Shown: in pieces, positions 1 through 6,534 of the stretch
Position numbering within the stretch: position 1 is the first letter of the stretch
How the letters are laid out: the number at the start of each line of letters is the position of its first letter
DNA from: Acidobacteriota bacterium
GTDB taxonomy: Bacteria > Acidobacteriota > Blastocatellia > Pyrinomonadales > Pyrinomonadaceae
NCBI GenBank assembly: GCA_003223025.1
Contig: QHXR01000012.1
Span: 38,119-74,715, forward strand
DNA length: 36,597 nucleotides
Direction of reading: 5' to 3'
Made by a program: the position numbers and the translations under genes
The notes under the pieces: generated by a model
Told to the model about the DNA's origin: nothing
The model's database searches: none
What the model saw: the letters and a program-made list of their open reading frames with translations, nothing else

Positions 1-349
1 CGGCGACCGGTTCCGCATCGGCACGGCCGAGTTCATCGTCACGGAACCTCGGATGCCGTGCTACAAACTTGGAGTTCGATTCGGCCGTAATGATATTCTC
101 AGGCGCTTTCTCCAGAGTCGCCGCAGTGGATTCTATCTTGCGGTGACAAAGACCGGAGAACTCGGAAGCGGTGACGCGATCGAGCTACTCGAGCGCGATG
201 AAAACAATGTGAGCGTCACCGACATCGTTCGTCTCTGGGTCGAAGATAAGGGCGACGTCGCGACGATGAAGCGTGCGTTGAATATCGGATCGCTTCCTGA
301 AACATGGAAAGAACCGTTTCGCGATCGCATTGCGAGAGCTCTGTCGTGA
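1..349 (+). CDS. MOSC domain protein (YiiM type), 5' end missing
   Basis: The open frame runs in from the left edge (first full codon at base 2) and stops with TGA at 347-349, so only the C-terminal 115 or so residues are present. The visible part reads GDRFRIGTAEFIVTEPRMPC, the core of MOSC domains, with the conserved Cys of the MPCYKL motif. It then has the RSGFYLAV and GSGDAIELL stretches and the helical tail typical of YiiM-like proteins. MOSC proteins bind the sulfur of a molybdenum-cofactor Cys. YiiM relatives are linked to reduction of N-hydroxylated compounds, but the substrate here cannot be told. The first ATG inside the window (base 53) is internal, not the start. Confidence 0.85.
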   Translation, partial: GDRFRIGTAEFIVTEPRMPCYKLGVRFGRNDILRRFLQSRRSGFYLAVTKTGELGSGDAIELLERDENNVSVTDIVRLWVEDKGDVATMKRALNIGSLPETWKEPFRDRIARALS

Positions 350-639
350 CACACATCGTCCGAGTGTGATCCTCAAATCCGCCAACTTTTCTTGAACGCG
401 GATTTGGCGGATCAGGCGGATAAAAACGGATCAGATTTTTTTTTCAGATCCGCCTTACTCTTTTTTCGTGTTCCTTTTTGTGTGTTTCGCGTGCTTCGTG
501 GTTTCTCTTTATGCTGATCAAGAACCCACTCAAGCGCACAAAAACCTAACCACGAAACACACCAAATCACACGAAACAAGAAAAGCCTTGGATAAATAAA
601 CTGTTGTAGAGTTCGCAAGCGAACCGTAGGATAGGACAC
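350..639. repeat. Intergenic region with two inverted repeats
   Basis: No gene is visible. Bases 370-447 hold a purine/GC-rich set of GGCGGAT-type words in both orientations (AAATCCGCC near 374, GGATTTGGCGGATC near 401, GATCCGCC near 446). Bases 468-580 hold a longer imperfect inverted repeat: TTCGTGTT and GTGTGTTTCGCGTGCTTCGTGG on the left, AACCACGAAACACACC and CACACGAAAC on the right. Both look like dispersed non-coding repeats. The second may form a stem upstream of the gene at 640. Confidence 0.5.
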
Positions 640-1533
640 ATGTCCTTTAAGGCCTTTGTTATCACAGCCGTGGTAGTCGCGGCGGCTAACGGTATTTTTG
701 CCCAAGCGGAGCTGCAACCGTTGGCCGATGCACAGCGATCATTCGAACAGTTGGCGACTGACAAGGGAATGAAGGCCGCTTTCCTCGAGGTTCTGAAGGA
801 CGACGCGATCGTATTCGAACCGGCGCCGGTGAACGGAAAAGTTTACTGGGAATATCAAAAGCCGGATCCGTCTACTCTTCTTCAAAGGACTCTGACGTAT
901 TCGGATATCGACGCCGGCGGACTTCTCGGATACACGACCGGTAATTGGCGCACTTACCAGAAAGGCAAGAGCGAAGGGCTTGCGAAATTCGGTCAGTACG
1001 TCACGATCTGGGAACGTTCGCCCGGCGGCAAATTTAGGGCGAGCGTCGACATCGCGGTTTCGCATGAGAAACTTCCCTTCGCGGAAACAAACACACCGAT
1101 CACCAAAAAGCAGAAACGCGATTTAAATGTACGAGGTTGGTCCCCCGCAGACGCGCTGACAAACTTCCTTCGATTGAGCATGACCAGCGCGAGACTTGGT
1201 GGAGCATACGAAAAGTTTTCGGGCGAAGATGTGCGGATACTTCGCGACGGTGCTCCGCCGATCATCGGGAAAAAACTGGCGGTCCAGGCGATGGACGAAT
1301 ATGTCTCGGTATCGTTTCCGAGGAAGTATGTGTTGTTTCAGTCGACCGACATGGCATACACGTGGAACCCGTGTAACTTCGACAACAGCAACGAAGGCAT
1401 GGTCGAGGGAAACTGTCTTCACATTTGGAAGCTTAGAAAAAAGAAATGGTATATCGTGCTCGGCGTGTTTGCCCCGATCCCGACGATGAGAAAACCCGAA
1501 CTTAAATCACCGCCTAAAAAGAAAAGTCACTGA
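640..1533 (+). CDS. Secreted SnoaL/DUF4440-like protein
   Basis: This 297-residue protein begins with a signal peptide (hydrophobic run FVITAVVVAAANGIFA, likely cut after AQA). The mature part starts LADAQRSFEQLATDKGMKAA, a form common in secreted NTF2-fold (DUF4440/SnoaL) proteins of Acidobacteriota. It goes on through FLEVLKDDAIVFEP, LGYTTGNWRTYQ and YVTIWERSPGGKFRASVDI, and ends with a basic tail rich in K and P. The fold is well suggested by these motifs; a substrate or enzyme activity is not. The gene is alone on its strand and converges on the delta-60 gene with only 14 bases between them. Confidence 0.7.
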   Translation: MSFKAFVITAVVVAAANGIFAQAELQPLADAQRSFEQLATDKGMKAAFLEVLKDDAIVFEPAPVNGKVYWEYQKPDPSTLLQRTLTYSDIDAGGLLGYTTGNWRTYQKGKSEGLAKFGQYVTIWERSPGGKFRASVDIAVSHEKLPFAETNTPITKKQKRDLNVRGWSPADALTNFLRLSMTSARLGGAYEKFSGEDVRILRDGAPPIIGKKLAVQAMDEYVSVSFPRKYVLFQSTDMAYTWNPCNFDNSNEGMVEGNCLHIWKLRKKKWYIVLGVFAPIPTMRKPELKSPPKKKSH

Positions 1534-1547
1534 ACAGCTTCGAAAAA

Positions 1548-2858
1548 CTATTCGGTTAGACGAGCGATGGCGAACACGCTGCCCGTGGCCGTGTCCGGGT
1601 TTTTCGTCTCACCGATGACGAGCAACTTGCCGTCTGGCTGAAGCGTCACGTCGTATGCCAAAGCGTACTGTCCGGGCGTAAACGGAAATGAAATGTTGTC
1701 CTCGAGCACGCCGCTCGAGCTAAACCGAGCGACGAGAAAATTCTCCGGCGTGCCGATAGATCCGGCAATTCGGATCTTGCCGTCCGGCGATACAGCAAGG
1801 GCCGCGGCAGCGTCAGAACCTCCCGGTGCAAAGTCGTTGACAACGACGCCGGCAGAGCCGAACAAACTATCGACACGCCCATTTGATCGGAACCGCATCA
1901 TCCACGTATCCATGTCGGAGTTGGAGACGCTTCCGCAAAGGATCACCTTTCCGTCAGGTTGCAGAACCGCGTCTTGAATCCGCCCGGTCAAGCCTGGACC
2001 GAAGGCCATCTTTACGAATCCAACTCGCCCGAATGTCTTGTCCCAATTTCCCGATTCGCTGAGACGAGCAAGAAAAAATTCTTCGGAACCAGCCGGGAAA
2101 TTAACAGGCGGAACATTTCCGGCGATCAGAATTTTGCCGTCGTTGAGCGCGAGCATTTTCAGACCGGCTTCCGATGGTGACGATATTTTGTTGAATACGA
2201 TACCGACAACGCCGTTGACGCCAAACGCCGTATCACGCGTTCCGTCGATGTTCAGCCGGTAGAGGAAGAACTCACCGTTCTCCCGAATCAGCACAAGGAT
2301 CTTTCCGTCAGGACGCACGAGGATCTGAGACGGTTTCGCAGTACCGAATCCGCCTTGCGCTCCGATGCTGGCGTTCGAGCTAAAAGCGCTGTCGGTCGTC
2401 CCATCGGCGTTAAGACGCGCGGCCCGCACGGTGCTCGATCCAACCACGTTGAAAAAATTCGTGAGCCGCAAGACGCGTCCGTCCGAATACATCAGGGAGT
2501 CGGCAAGCGATGTAAATCCGTTCGACTGCCATTCAGGTACATTCGCGTATGAGGAATCTACGGTTCCGCCGCTCAGAAGTCCGGCCACGATCACACCCGG
2601 CAACTGCCCGTCAGGAGTGCCTCGGGTGAACGATCCGGCGGCGAGGATCCTGCCGCCTGGCTGAACGAAGATCCTGAGTCCGCGGGAAGAATAGCCCGCG
2701 ACCGAATCCGGGAATGTGATCGTTAATCTTCCGACACTCGCAAATGTTGAATCGAGCGTGAAAGTAGCGAAGCTCGTCGTGGCGAAGGAGAGAAAAAGGA
2801 AAGTAAGTGTAAAGGCTCTCGTTAGCGGGCGGCTAAGCGCTGTGATGCCAGTTTTCAT
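1548..2858 (-). CDS. Secreted delta-60 repeat protein
   Basis: This 436-residue protein has a signal peptide (FTLTFLFLSFATTSFA). Its body is built of about seven delta-60 repeats, recognised by recurring phrases such as LDSTFASVGRLTI, VRPDGKILVL, LQPDGKVILCGSV, VSPDGKIRIAGSI and LQPDGKLLVIGE. Each spans roughly 55-60 residues and should form a beta-propeller-like fold at the cell surface or outside. Function is unknown. A Shine-Dalgarno AGGAG lies 9 bases before the ATG. The gene is 52 bases after thrC on the same strand, so read-through from thrC is possible, but the functions are not obviously linked. Confidence 0.85.
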   Translation of the reverse strand: MKTGITALSRPLTRAFTLTFLFLSFATTSFATFTLDSTFASVGRLTITFPDSVAGYSSRGLRIFVQPGGRILAAGSFTRGTPDGQLPGVIVAGLLSGGTVDSSYANVPEWQSNGFTSLADSLMYSDGRVLRLTNFFNVVGSSTVRAARLNADGTTDSAFSSNASIGAQGGFGTAKPSQILVRPDGKILVLIRENGEFFLYRLNIDGTRDTAFGVNGVVGIVFNKISSPSEAGLKMLALNDGKILIAGNVPPVNFPAGSEEFFLARLSESGNWDKTFGRVGFVKMAFGPGLTGRIQDAVLQPDGKVILCGSVSNSDMDTWMMRFRSNGRVDSLFGSAGVVVNDFAPGGSDAAAALAVSPDGKIRIAGSIGTPENFLVARFSSSGVLEDNISFPFTPGQYALAYDVTLQPDGKLLVIGETKNPDTATGSVFAIARLTE

Positions 2859-2910
2859 CCGATTAACTCCTGCTGGGAAGGTCGCGTTTAGCCGCTAGCC
2901 TATCACAGGT

Positions 2911-4131
2911 TCACTGGAACACTTCGAGATATTTCACGCCTGATCCTGTGTTAAAAAGGACGACGGTTTCGCCTTCAGTTAGCAGATCTTGCTCGATCAA
3001 TTTTCTTAGCGCAGGCAGACACGCCGCACCTTCGGGAGCCGCGAAGATCCCGGTCGCAGATCCGACCTCCCCGACTGCTTTAACAAGTTCGTCGTCCGTA
3101 ACCGAAACTGCCGTTCCGCCCGAAGCTCTTATCGCATCGAGAATCAGAAAATCTCCGATCGCTTTCGGAACGCGCAATCCGGAAGCGACAGTCGAAACAT
3201 TCTCAAACTCGTCGGCGAATCGCTCGCCGTTCTCGAAAGCTCGGACGATCGGCGCACATGTTTCGGATTGAACGGTGACCATGCGCGGACGCTTTGAATC
3301 GATCCATCCCATCTGCTCCATTTCATCGAACGCCTTCCACATTCCAATCAGGCCTGTTCCGCCCCCGGTCGGATAAATTATCACGTCGGGAAGCGGGAAA
3401 GAACCACCCCGTCCGCGAAACGCGGCCACCCCTCCTTCGGAAGGAGGGGAGTTAAATTGTTCAAACAGTTCGTAGCCCATCGTCTTTTTTCCTTCAACGC
3501 GATACGGCTCTTTTAATGTCGAGACGTCGAACCAGCCTTCGGCTTCCTTTCGCTCGGCGACGATCTTTCCGCAATCGGTGATGAGCCCGTCGATCAAAGT
3601 TACATTCGCGCCGGTCTGTTCGCATTCGACTACGTTCGCCCGCGGCGTGTCCGAGGGCATGAAGATAAACGCTTCCATTCCGGCACGTGCGGCGTACGCC
3701 GCCATCGCGCCGGCGGCGTTGCCTGCCGACGGGACCGCGACTTTCTTTACGCCGAGTTCCTTTGCCATCGAGATCGCAGCGGTCATGCCGCGCGCTTTGA
3801 ACGACTGCGTGGGATTCTGGCCTTCGTCTTTTATGAAAAGATTTAGTTTTATCGGAAGCGACTTCGCGAGTTCATCCGCTTTCAGCAGCGGCGTCCAGCC
3901 TTCGCCGAAACTGACGATATTGTTTGCCGTGTCTTCGACCGGAAGAACTTCGCGATAACGCCACAAAGAAGATTCGCGCGATGCAAGCGATTCGGGCGTG
4001 AGAGTTTTCGCAGCTATGTCGAGATCGTATCGAACCAGCAAAGGCTTGCCGCATTCGACACAAAGATTTTGAAGGGTGCTCGCCTCGTGCAATTTTGAGC
4101 ACAGAGCGCATTCGAGATGAGTTACGTTCAT
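2911..4131 (-). CDS. thrC: Threonine synthase with an in-frame repeat insertion
   Basis: This PLP enzyme converts O-phosphohomoserine to threonine. The 406-residue protein has an N-terminal zinc-ribbon-like pair of CxxC (C8/C11, C24/C27), SFGEGWTPLL near 74, the PLP lysine K112 in TQSFKARG, the PSAGNAAGA loop near 134 and the phosphate-binding PTGGGTG near 254. Between FEQF and LPDVIIY, where the family normally has a few residues, it carries about 18 extra ones (N227-S244, starting NSPPSEGGVAA). These are encoded by a palindromic repeat at 3400-3453 that also occurs in the gltD-like gene. The insert lies between helices ahead of the phosphate loop, probably in a surface turn, so the enzyme may still work. 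Threonine synthase is preferred over threonine dehydratase because of the N-terminal ribbon and the SFGEGWTPL motif. Confidence 0.9.
   Translation of the reverse strand: MNVTHLECALCSKLHEASTLQNLCVECGKPLLVRYDLDIAAKTLTPESLASRESSLWRYREVLPVEDTANNIVSFGEGWTPLLKADELAKSLPIKLNLFIKDEGQNPTQSFKARGMTAAISMAKELGVKKVAVPSAGNAAGAMAAYAARAGMEAFIFMPSDTPRANVVECEQTGANVTLIDGLITDCGKIVAERKEAEGWFDVSTLKEPYRVEGKKTMGYELFEQFNSPPSEGGVAAFRGRGGSFPLPDVIIYPTGGGTGLIGMWKAFDEMEQMGWIDSKRPRMVTVQSETCAPIVRAFENGERFADEFENVSTVASGLRVPKAIGDFLILDAIRASGGTAVSVTDDELVKAVGEVGSATGIFAAPEGAACLPALRKLIEQDLLTEGETVVLFNTGSGVKYLEVFQ
3400..3453 (-). repeat. In-frame two-hairpin palindromic element in thrC
   Basis: Read on the coding strand, the element has a 21-base near-perfect palindrome (CCCCTCCTTC, one base, GAAGGAGGGG; 3429-3449). 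A second hairpin, CCGCG-TTT-CGCGG (3413-3425), follows, then ACGGGGTGGTTCT. It adds codons for NSPPSEGGVAAFRGRGGS without breaking the frame. The same element, with a different second hairpin, is present twice at 16068-16180. Confidence 0.85.
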
Positions 4132-4134
4132 GTG

Positions 4135-4198
4135 TTTTGAGTCCCGGCTTCAGCCGGCCCGTCTGCGAGTTTAGGCCGGCTAAAGCCGGGACTCAAAA
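4135..4198. repeat. Palindromic element between the 4200-4874 gene and thrC
   Basis: Arms TTTTGAGTCCCGGCTTCAGC at 4135-4154 and the matching CCGGCTAAAGCCGGGACTC near 4176-4194 form a long imperfect hairpin (AGTCCCGGCTT / AAGCCGGGACT, plus GCCGGCC/GGCCGGC). It fills nearly the whole gap between the stop codon at 4200 and the thrC start at 4131. It resembles a REP-type repeat. It could end upstream transcription or protect an mRNA end, but no T tract is present. Confidence 0.75.
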
Positions 4199-4199
4199 C

Positions 4200-4874
4200 T
4201 CACTTCTTCCAAATAAATTCTCTGAACAGATTGAAAGCGGCGTTGAAGGCCAAGGAGCTTGATCCGCTGATCAATCCGTCTTTCCAGTTGTATCGATCGG
4301 GGTACCAAGCCTCGGCCGCGATGATGCTCGAAGTGTACGCCGCAGTGATGCGCGGAATACCGAGAACACGCTTGCCGTTTCTGTCTCGGGCCGTAACCGG
4401 CGAGATCAATGAATTTTTCAAACGTGCTCCGACGCTCTTATCTTTACTTCGGTAGAAATAACTGTCGTACTTCAATGCTTCATCGAGGCCGAATGACGTC
4501 GTTTGACGGATCACATTTTTTCCGACGTTCGATGCGAGCCGACGTCCGAAACCTTCCCAATGAGTTCCCCATTCTTCGGGCGAATTCGTCCAAGTCGACA
4601 CGCCGGCGTTAAAAACCATTCGACCGAGCGCGACCGGGCCGACGGTGCTGTTGATGAATCGTTTTCTCCGAGCCGCAGCACTCGGACGGACATAAGCCAC
4701 CGTATTCGCAGAAACAACCGTCTGGTTTGTTGCAGCGGGTAGACCCGAGTTTTGATTCGTATCGGTGACCGACGTTCCGATCTCAGGCGACGCCGCCGGA
4801 GACGGCGTCGGCGATTGCGCTGAGGCGATGCCTGTTCCCACAAGAAGCGCAAATAAAGTTACGGCAAGTTTCAT
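4200..4874 (-). CDS. Secreted protein of unknown function
   Basis: This 224-residue protein has a signal peptide (MKLAVTLFALLVGTGIASA). A low-complexity linker rich in P, S, A, N and T (PTPSPAASPE onward) follows to about residue 60, then a conserved-looking domain with FINSTVGPVALGRMVFNAGV, WEGFGRRLASNVGKNVI, LDEALKYDSYFYRS and RITAAYTSSIIAAEAWYP. Proteins of this shape are common in Acidobacteriota and may be outer-membrane or periplasmic, but I do not recognise a named family. The SPAASP linker resembles one in the tricorn gene of this window. Confidence 0.7.
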   Translation of the reverse strand: MKLAVTLFALLVGTGIASAQSPTPSPAASPEIGTSVTDTNQNSGLPAATNQTVVSANTVAYVRPSAAARRKRFINSTVGPVALGRMVFNAGVSTWTNSPEEWGTHWEGFGRRLASNVGKNVIRQTTSFGLDEALKYDSYFYRSKDKSVGARLKNSLISPVTARDRNGKRVLGIPRITAAYTSSIIAAEAWYPDRYNWKDGLISGSSSLAFNAAFNLFREFIWKK

Positions 4875-4896
4875 AATTTCCCCATGTTCGATCTAG

Positions 4897-5595
4897 TCAG
4901 GAACTCTTTAGCATCGGCGTCAGTTCTTTATATACATTCGCCATCATTATCTTCGTGCCTTCCGCATTCGGATGGATGCCGTCGGCTTGGTTGAGATCTT
5001 TGATCAGCGCAATGTTCTCCAGCAGGAACGGCAGATATGCAACCTTGTGCGTACTCGCAAGATCTGGAAACGCTCGCGTATAGTCGCGCTGATAATCTGC
5101 TCCCATCGTCGGCGGTGCGAGCATGCCGCAAAGAAGAACGGCCACTTTTTTCGCCTTCGCTTTTTGAATTATCTTATCGAGATTCGCTTTCATCTTTGCT
5201 ACCGGTATCCCGCGCAGCAGGTCGTTGGCACCGAGCTCGAGAATCAATATTTTAACGTCATCCTGCTCCAATACCCAGTCTACCCGCTCCAGTCCGCCGA
5301 GGCTCGTGTCGCCTGACACGCCGGCATTCACGACCTCGTAATTATATCCGTCAGCGTTTAAGCGTTCCTGCAAAAGATACGGATACGACTCGCGCTCGGT
5401 CAGTCCGAATCCGGCCGTGAGGCTATCGCCAAACGCGACGATCTTCGGACGCGCCGAGGTCACCTGAGGAGTTTTCAGAGGTCTGTTCGCGGCTGAGCCA
5501 ATGTCAGATGACCGCTCGCCGGAGGCACATGCCATCAGCATACCCGTTAGAAATGTGAAACTTAGAAGTCCGAGCTTTCGAATAATATGATTCAT
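4897..5595 (-). CDS. GDSL/SGNH esterase lipoprotein (TesA-like arylesterase)
   Basis: This hydrolase of acyl or aryl esters or thioesters has the block I motif IVAFGDSLTAGFGL (nucleophile Ser), the Gly of block II in GVSGDTS, the block III motif LELGANDLLRG and the C-terminal catalytic pair in DGIHPNAEG. The start at 5595 gives a 232-residue protein with a lipoprotein signal, MNHIIRKLG through the lipobox LMAC, so it is probably membrane-anchored, unlike the soluble periplasmic TesA of E. coli. The open frame extends upstream to 6495, but that part is antisense to ybbA and is not used. The gene is divergent from the ABC ATPase/permease pair, the same arrangement as tesA with ybbA-ybbP. Confidence 0.88.
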   Translation of the reverse strand: MNHIIRKLGLLSFTFLTGMLMACASGERSSDIGSAANRPLKTPQVTSARPKIVAFGDSLTAGFGLTERESYPYLLQERLNADGYNYEVVNAGVSGDTSLGGLERVDWVLEQDDVKILILELGANDLLRGIPVAKMKANLDKIIQKAKAKKVAVLLCGMLAPPTMGADYQRDYTRAFPDLASTHKVAYLPFLLENIALIKDLNQADGIHPNAEGTKIMMANVYKELTPMLKSS

Positions 5596-5703
5596 GCAGA
5601 TAAATATTATGCTACGCGATTTAGTAAGATTTGGATGCAGAAAACGTAGAACTGGCTTTCCCGCTTGTCCACGACGACAGTCACGACATGCTGTCGCACA
5701 TTT
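5596..5703. promoter_or_regulatory. Divergent promoter region with an inverted repeat
   Basis: These 108 bases separate the divergent esterase and ABC genes and must hold both promoters. An inverted repeat CGACAG (5675-5680) and CTGTCG (5691-5696), with 10 bases between, lies just before the ybbA start. It could be an operator or a leader hairpin. AT-rich words such as TAAATATTATG near 5602 could serve as -10 elements. No promoter can be fixed from sequence alone. Confidence 0.3.
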
Positions 5704-6486
5704 ATGATTGAACTCAAGTCCGTCACTAAAACTGTTCGCTCCGGCATCGAGGATCTCACGATCTTGTCCGACGTTTCCCTCGAAATTCCGGAGGGACAAT
5801 TCGTCGCTCTGACGGGCGCGTCGGGCAGCGGCAAGTCGACGCTTCTCGGTCTGATGGCCGGGCTCGATGCTCCGACATCGGGAACGATCACGATCGATGG
5901 CGACGAGATCACTCGCATGAGCGAGGACGATCTCGCCGGAATTCGAAGCGCGAAGATCGGATTCATTTTCCAATCGTTTCACTTGATCCCGAGTCTCACC
6001 GCATTCGAAAACATCCTCATCCCGATGGAGATTCGCGGAGCGCCAAATGCAGCCGATCGTGCGAACGAGCTTCTCCGCGATGTCGATCTCACAGATCGCG
6101 GGCATCATTATCCGGCCGAGTTGTCGGGCGGCGAACAGCAGCGTGTCGCGATCGCACGTGCATTCGCGAACGAACCGAAGATCCTGCTCGCGGACGAGCC
6201 AACCGGAAATCTCGATTCGAAAAACGGCCGGCATATTTTTGATCTGATGACGGATCTGCACAAGCGAAGGGCCGTCACGCTCGTGCTTGTCACCCACGAT
6301 CATGCACTCGCCGCGGAAGCCCAGCGACAGATCGTGTTGCGGGACGGGGTGGTCGTCAGCGACGAATCGGGACGCGACGCAGTGACTGGGATGAGAGATG
6401 CGACGCGGGGACCCGGTGACGCGGAGACGGTGCGACGCGGAGACACGGCGAAAGGAGATGCGGAGGTTGTCGATCTTGCGACTTAA
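5704..6486 (+). CDS. ABC transporter ATP-binding protein (YbbA/LolD type) with repeat-derived tail
   Basis: This 260-residue ATPase is of the MacB/LolD/YbbA class. Walker A is GASGSGKST (38-46), the Q-loop FQSF is near 89, the signature LSGGEQ is at 140-145, Walker B is ILLADEP (160-166) and the switch His is in VTHDH. ATG 5704 starts the conserved MIELKSVTK. An in-frame TTG at 5665 would add 13 residues of no conserved character. Family members end near residue 222. Here about 38 residues follow, rich in G, D, R, A and T, encoded by GACGCGGAGAC-like repeat words that pair with an inverted copy just after the stop. The ATPase should drive the FtsX-type permease 48 bases downstream. Confidence 0.9.
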   Translation: MIELKSVTKTVRSGIEDLTILSDVSLEIPEGQFVALTGASGSGKSTLLGLMAGLDAPTSGTITIDGDEITRMSEDDLAGIRSAKIGFIFQSFHLIPSLTAFENILIPMEIRGAPNAADRANELLRDVDLTDRGHHYPAELSGGEQQRVAIARAFANEPKILLADEPTGNLDSKNGRHIFDLMTDLHKRRAVTLVLVTHDHALAAEAQRQIVLRDGVVVSDESGRDAVTGMRDATRGPGDAETVRRGDTAKGDAEVVDLAT

Positions 6487-6530
6487 AGCAATCACCGCGT
6501 CCCCGCGTCTCCCCTTCGCCGGGTCGCAAC
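6375..6530. repeat. GACGCGG-type repeat forming the ybbA tail and ybbA-ybbP gap
   Basis: Bases 6390-6470 repeat words of the form GATGCGACGCGGGGAC and GACGCGGAGAC, with GACACGGCGAAAGGAG at 6440-6455. The gap after the stop holds the inverted partner, ACCGCGTCCCCGCGTCTCC and CCTTCGCCGGGTCGC (6494-6528). A stem can form across the ybbA stop codon. The repeat supplies the last 35 or so codons of ybbA and leaves no strong Shine-Dalgarno before ybbP. Confidence 0.6.
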
Positions 6531-6534
6531 AAAT

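Noticed and set aside
5596-6495. Upstream extension of the esterase frame to a 532-residue protein
   Set aside because: The extra part is antisense to the ybbA-like gene and shows no esterase or signal sequence. The lipoprotein start at 5595 is clear.
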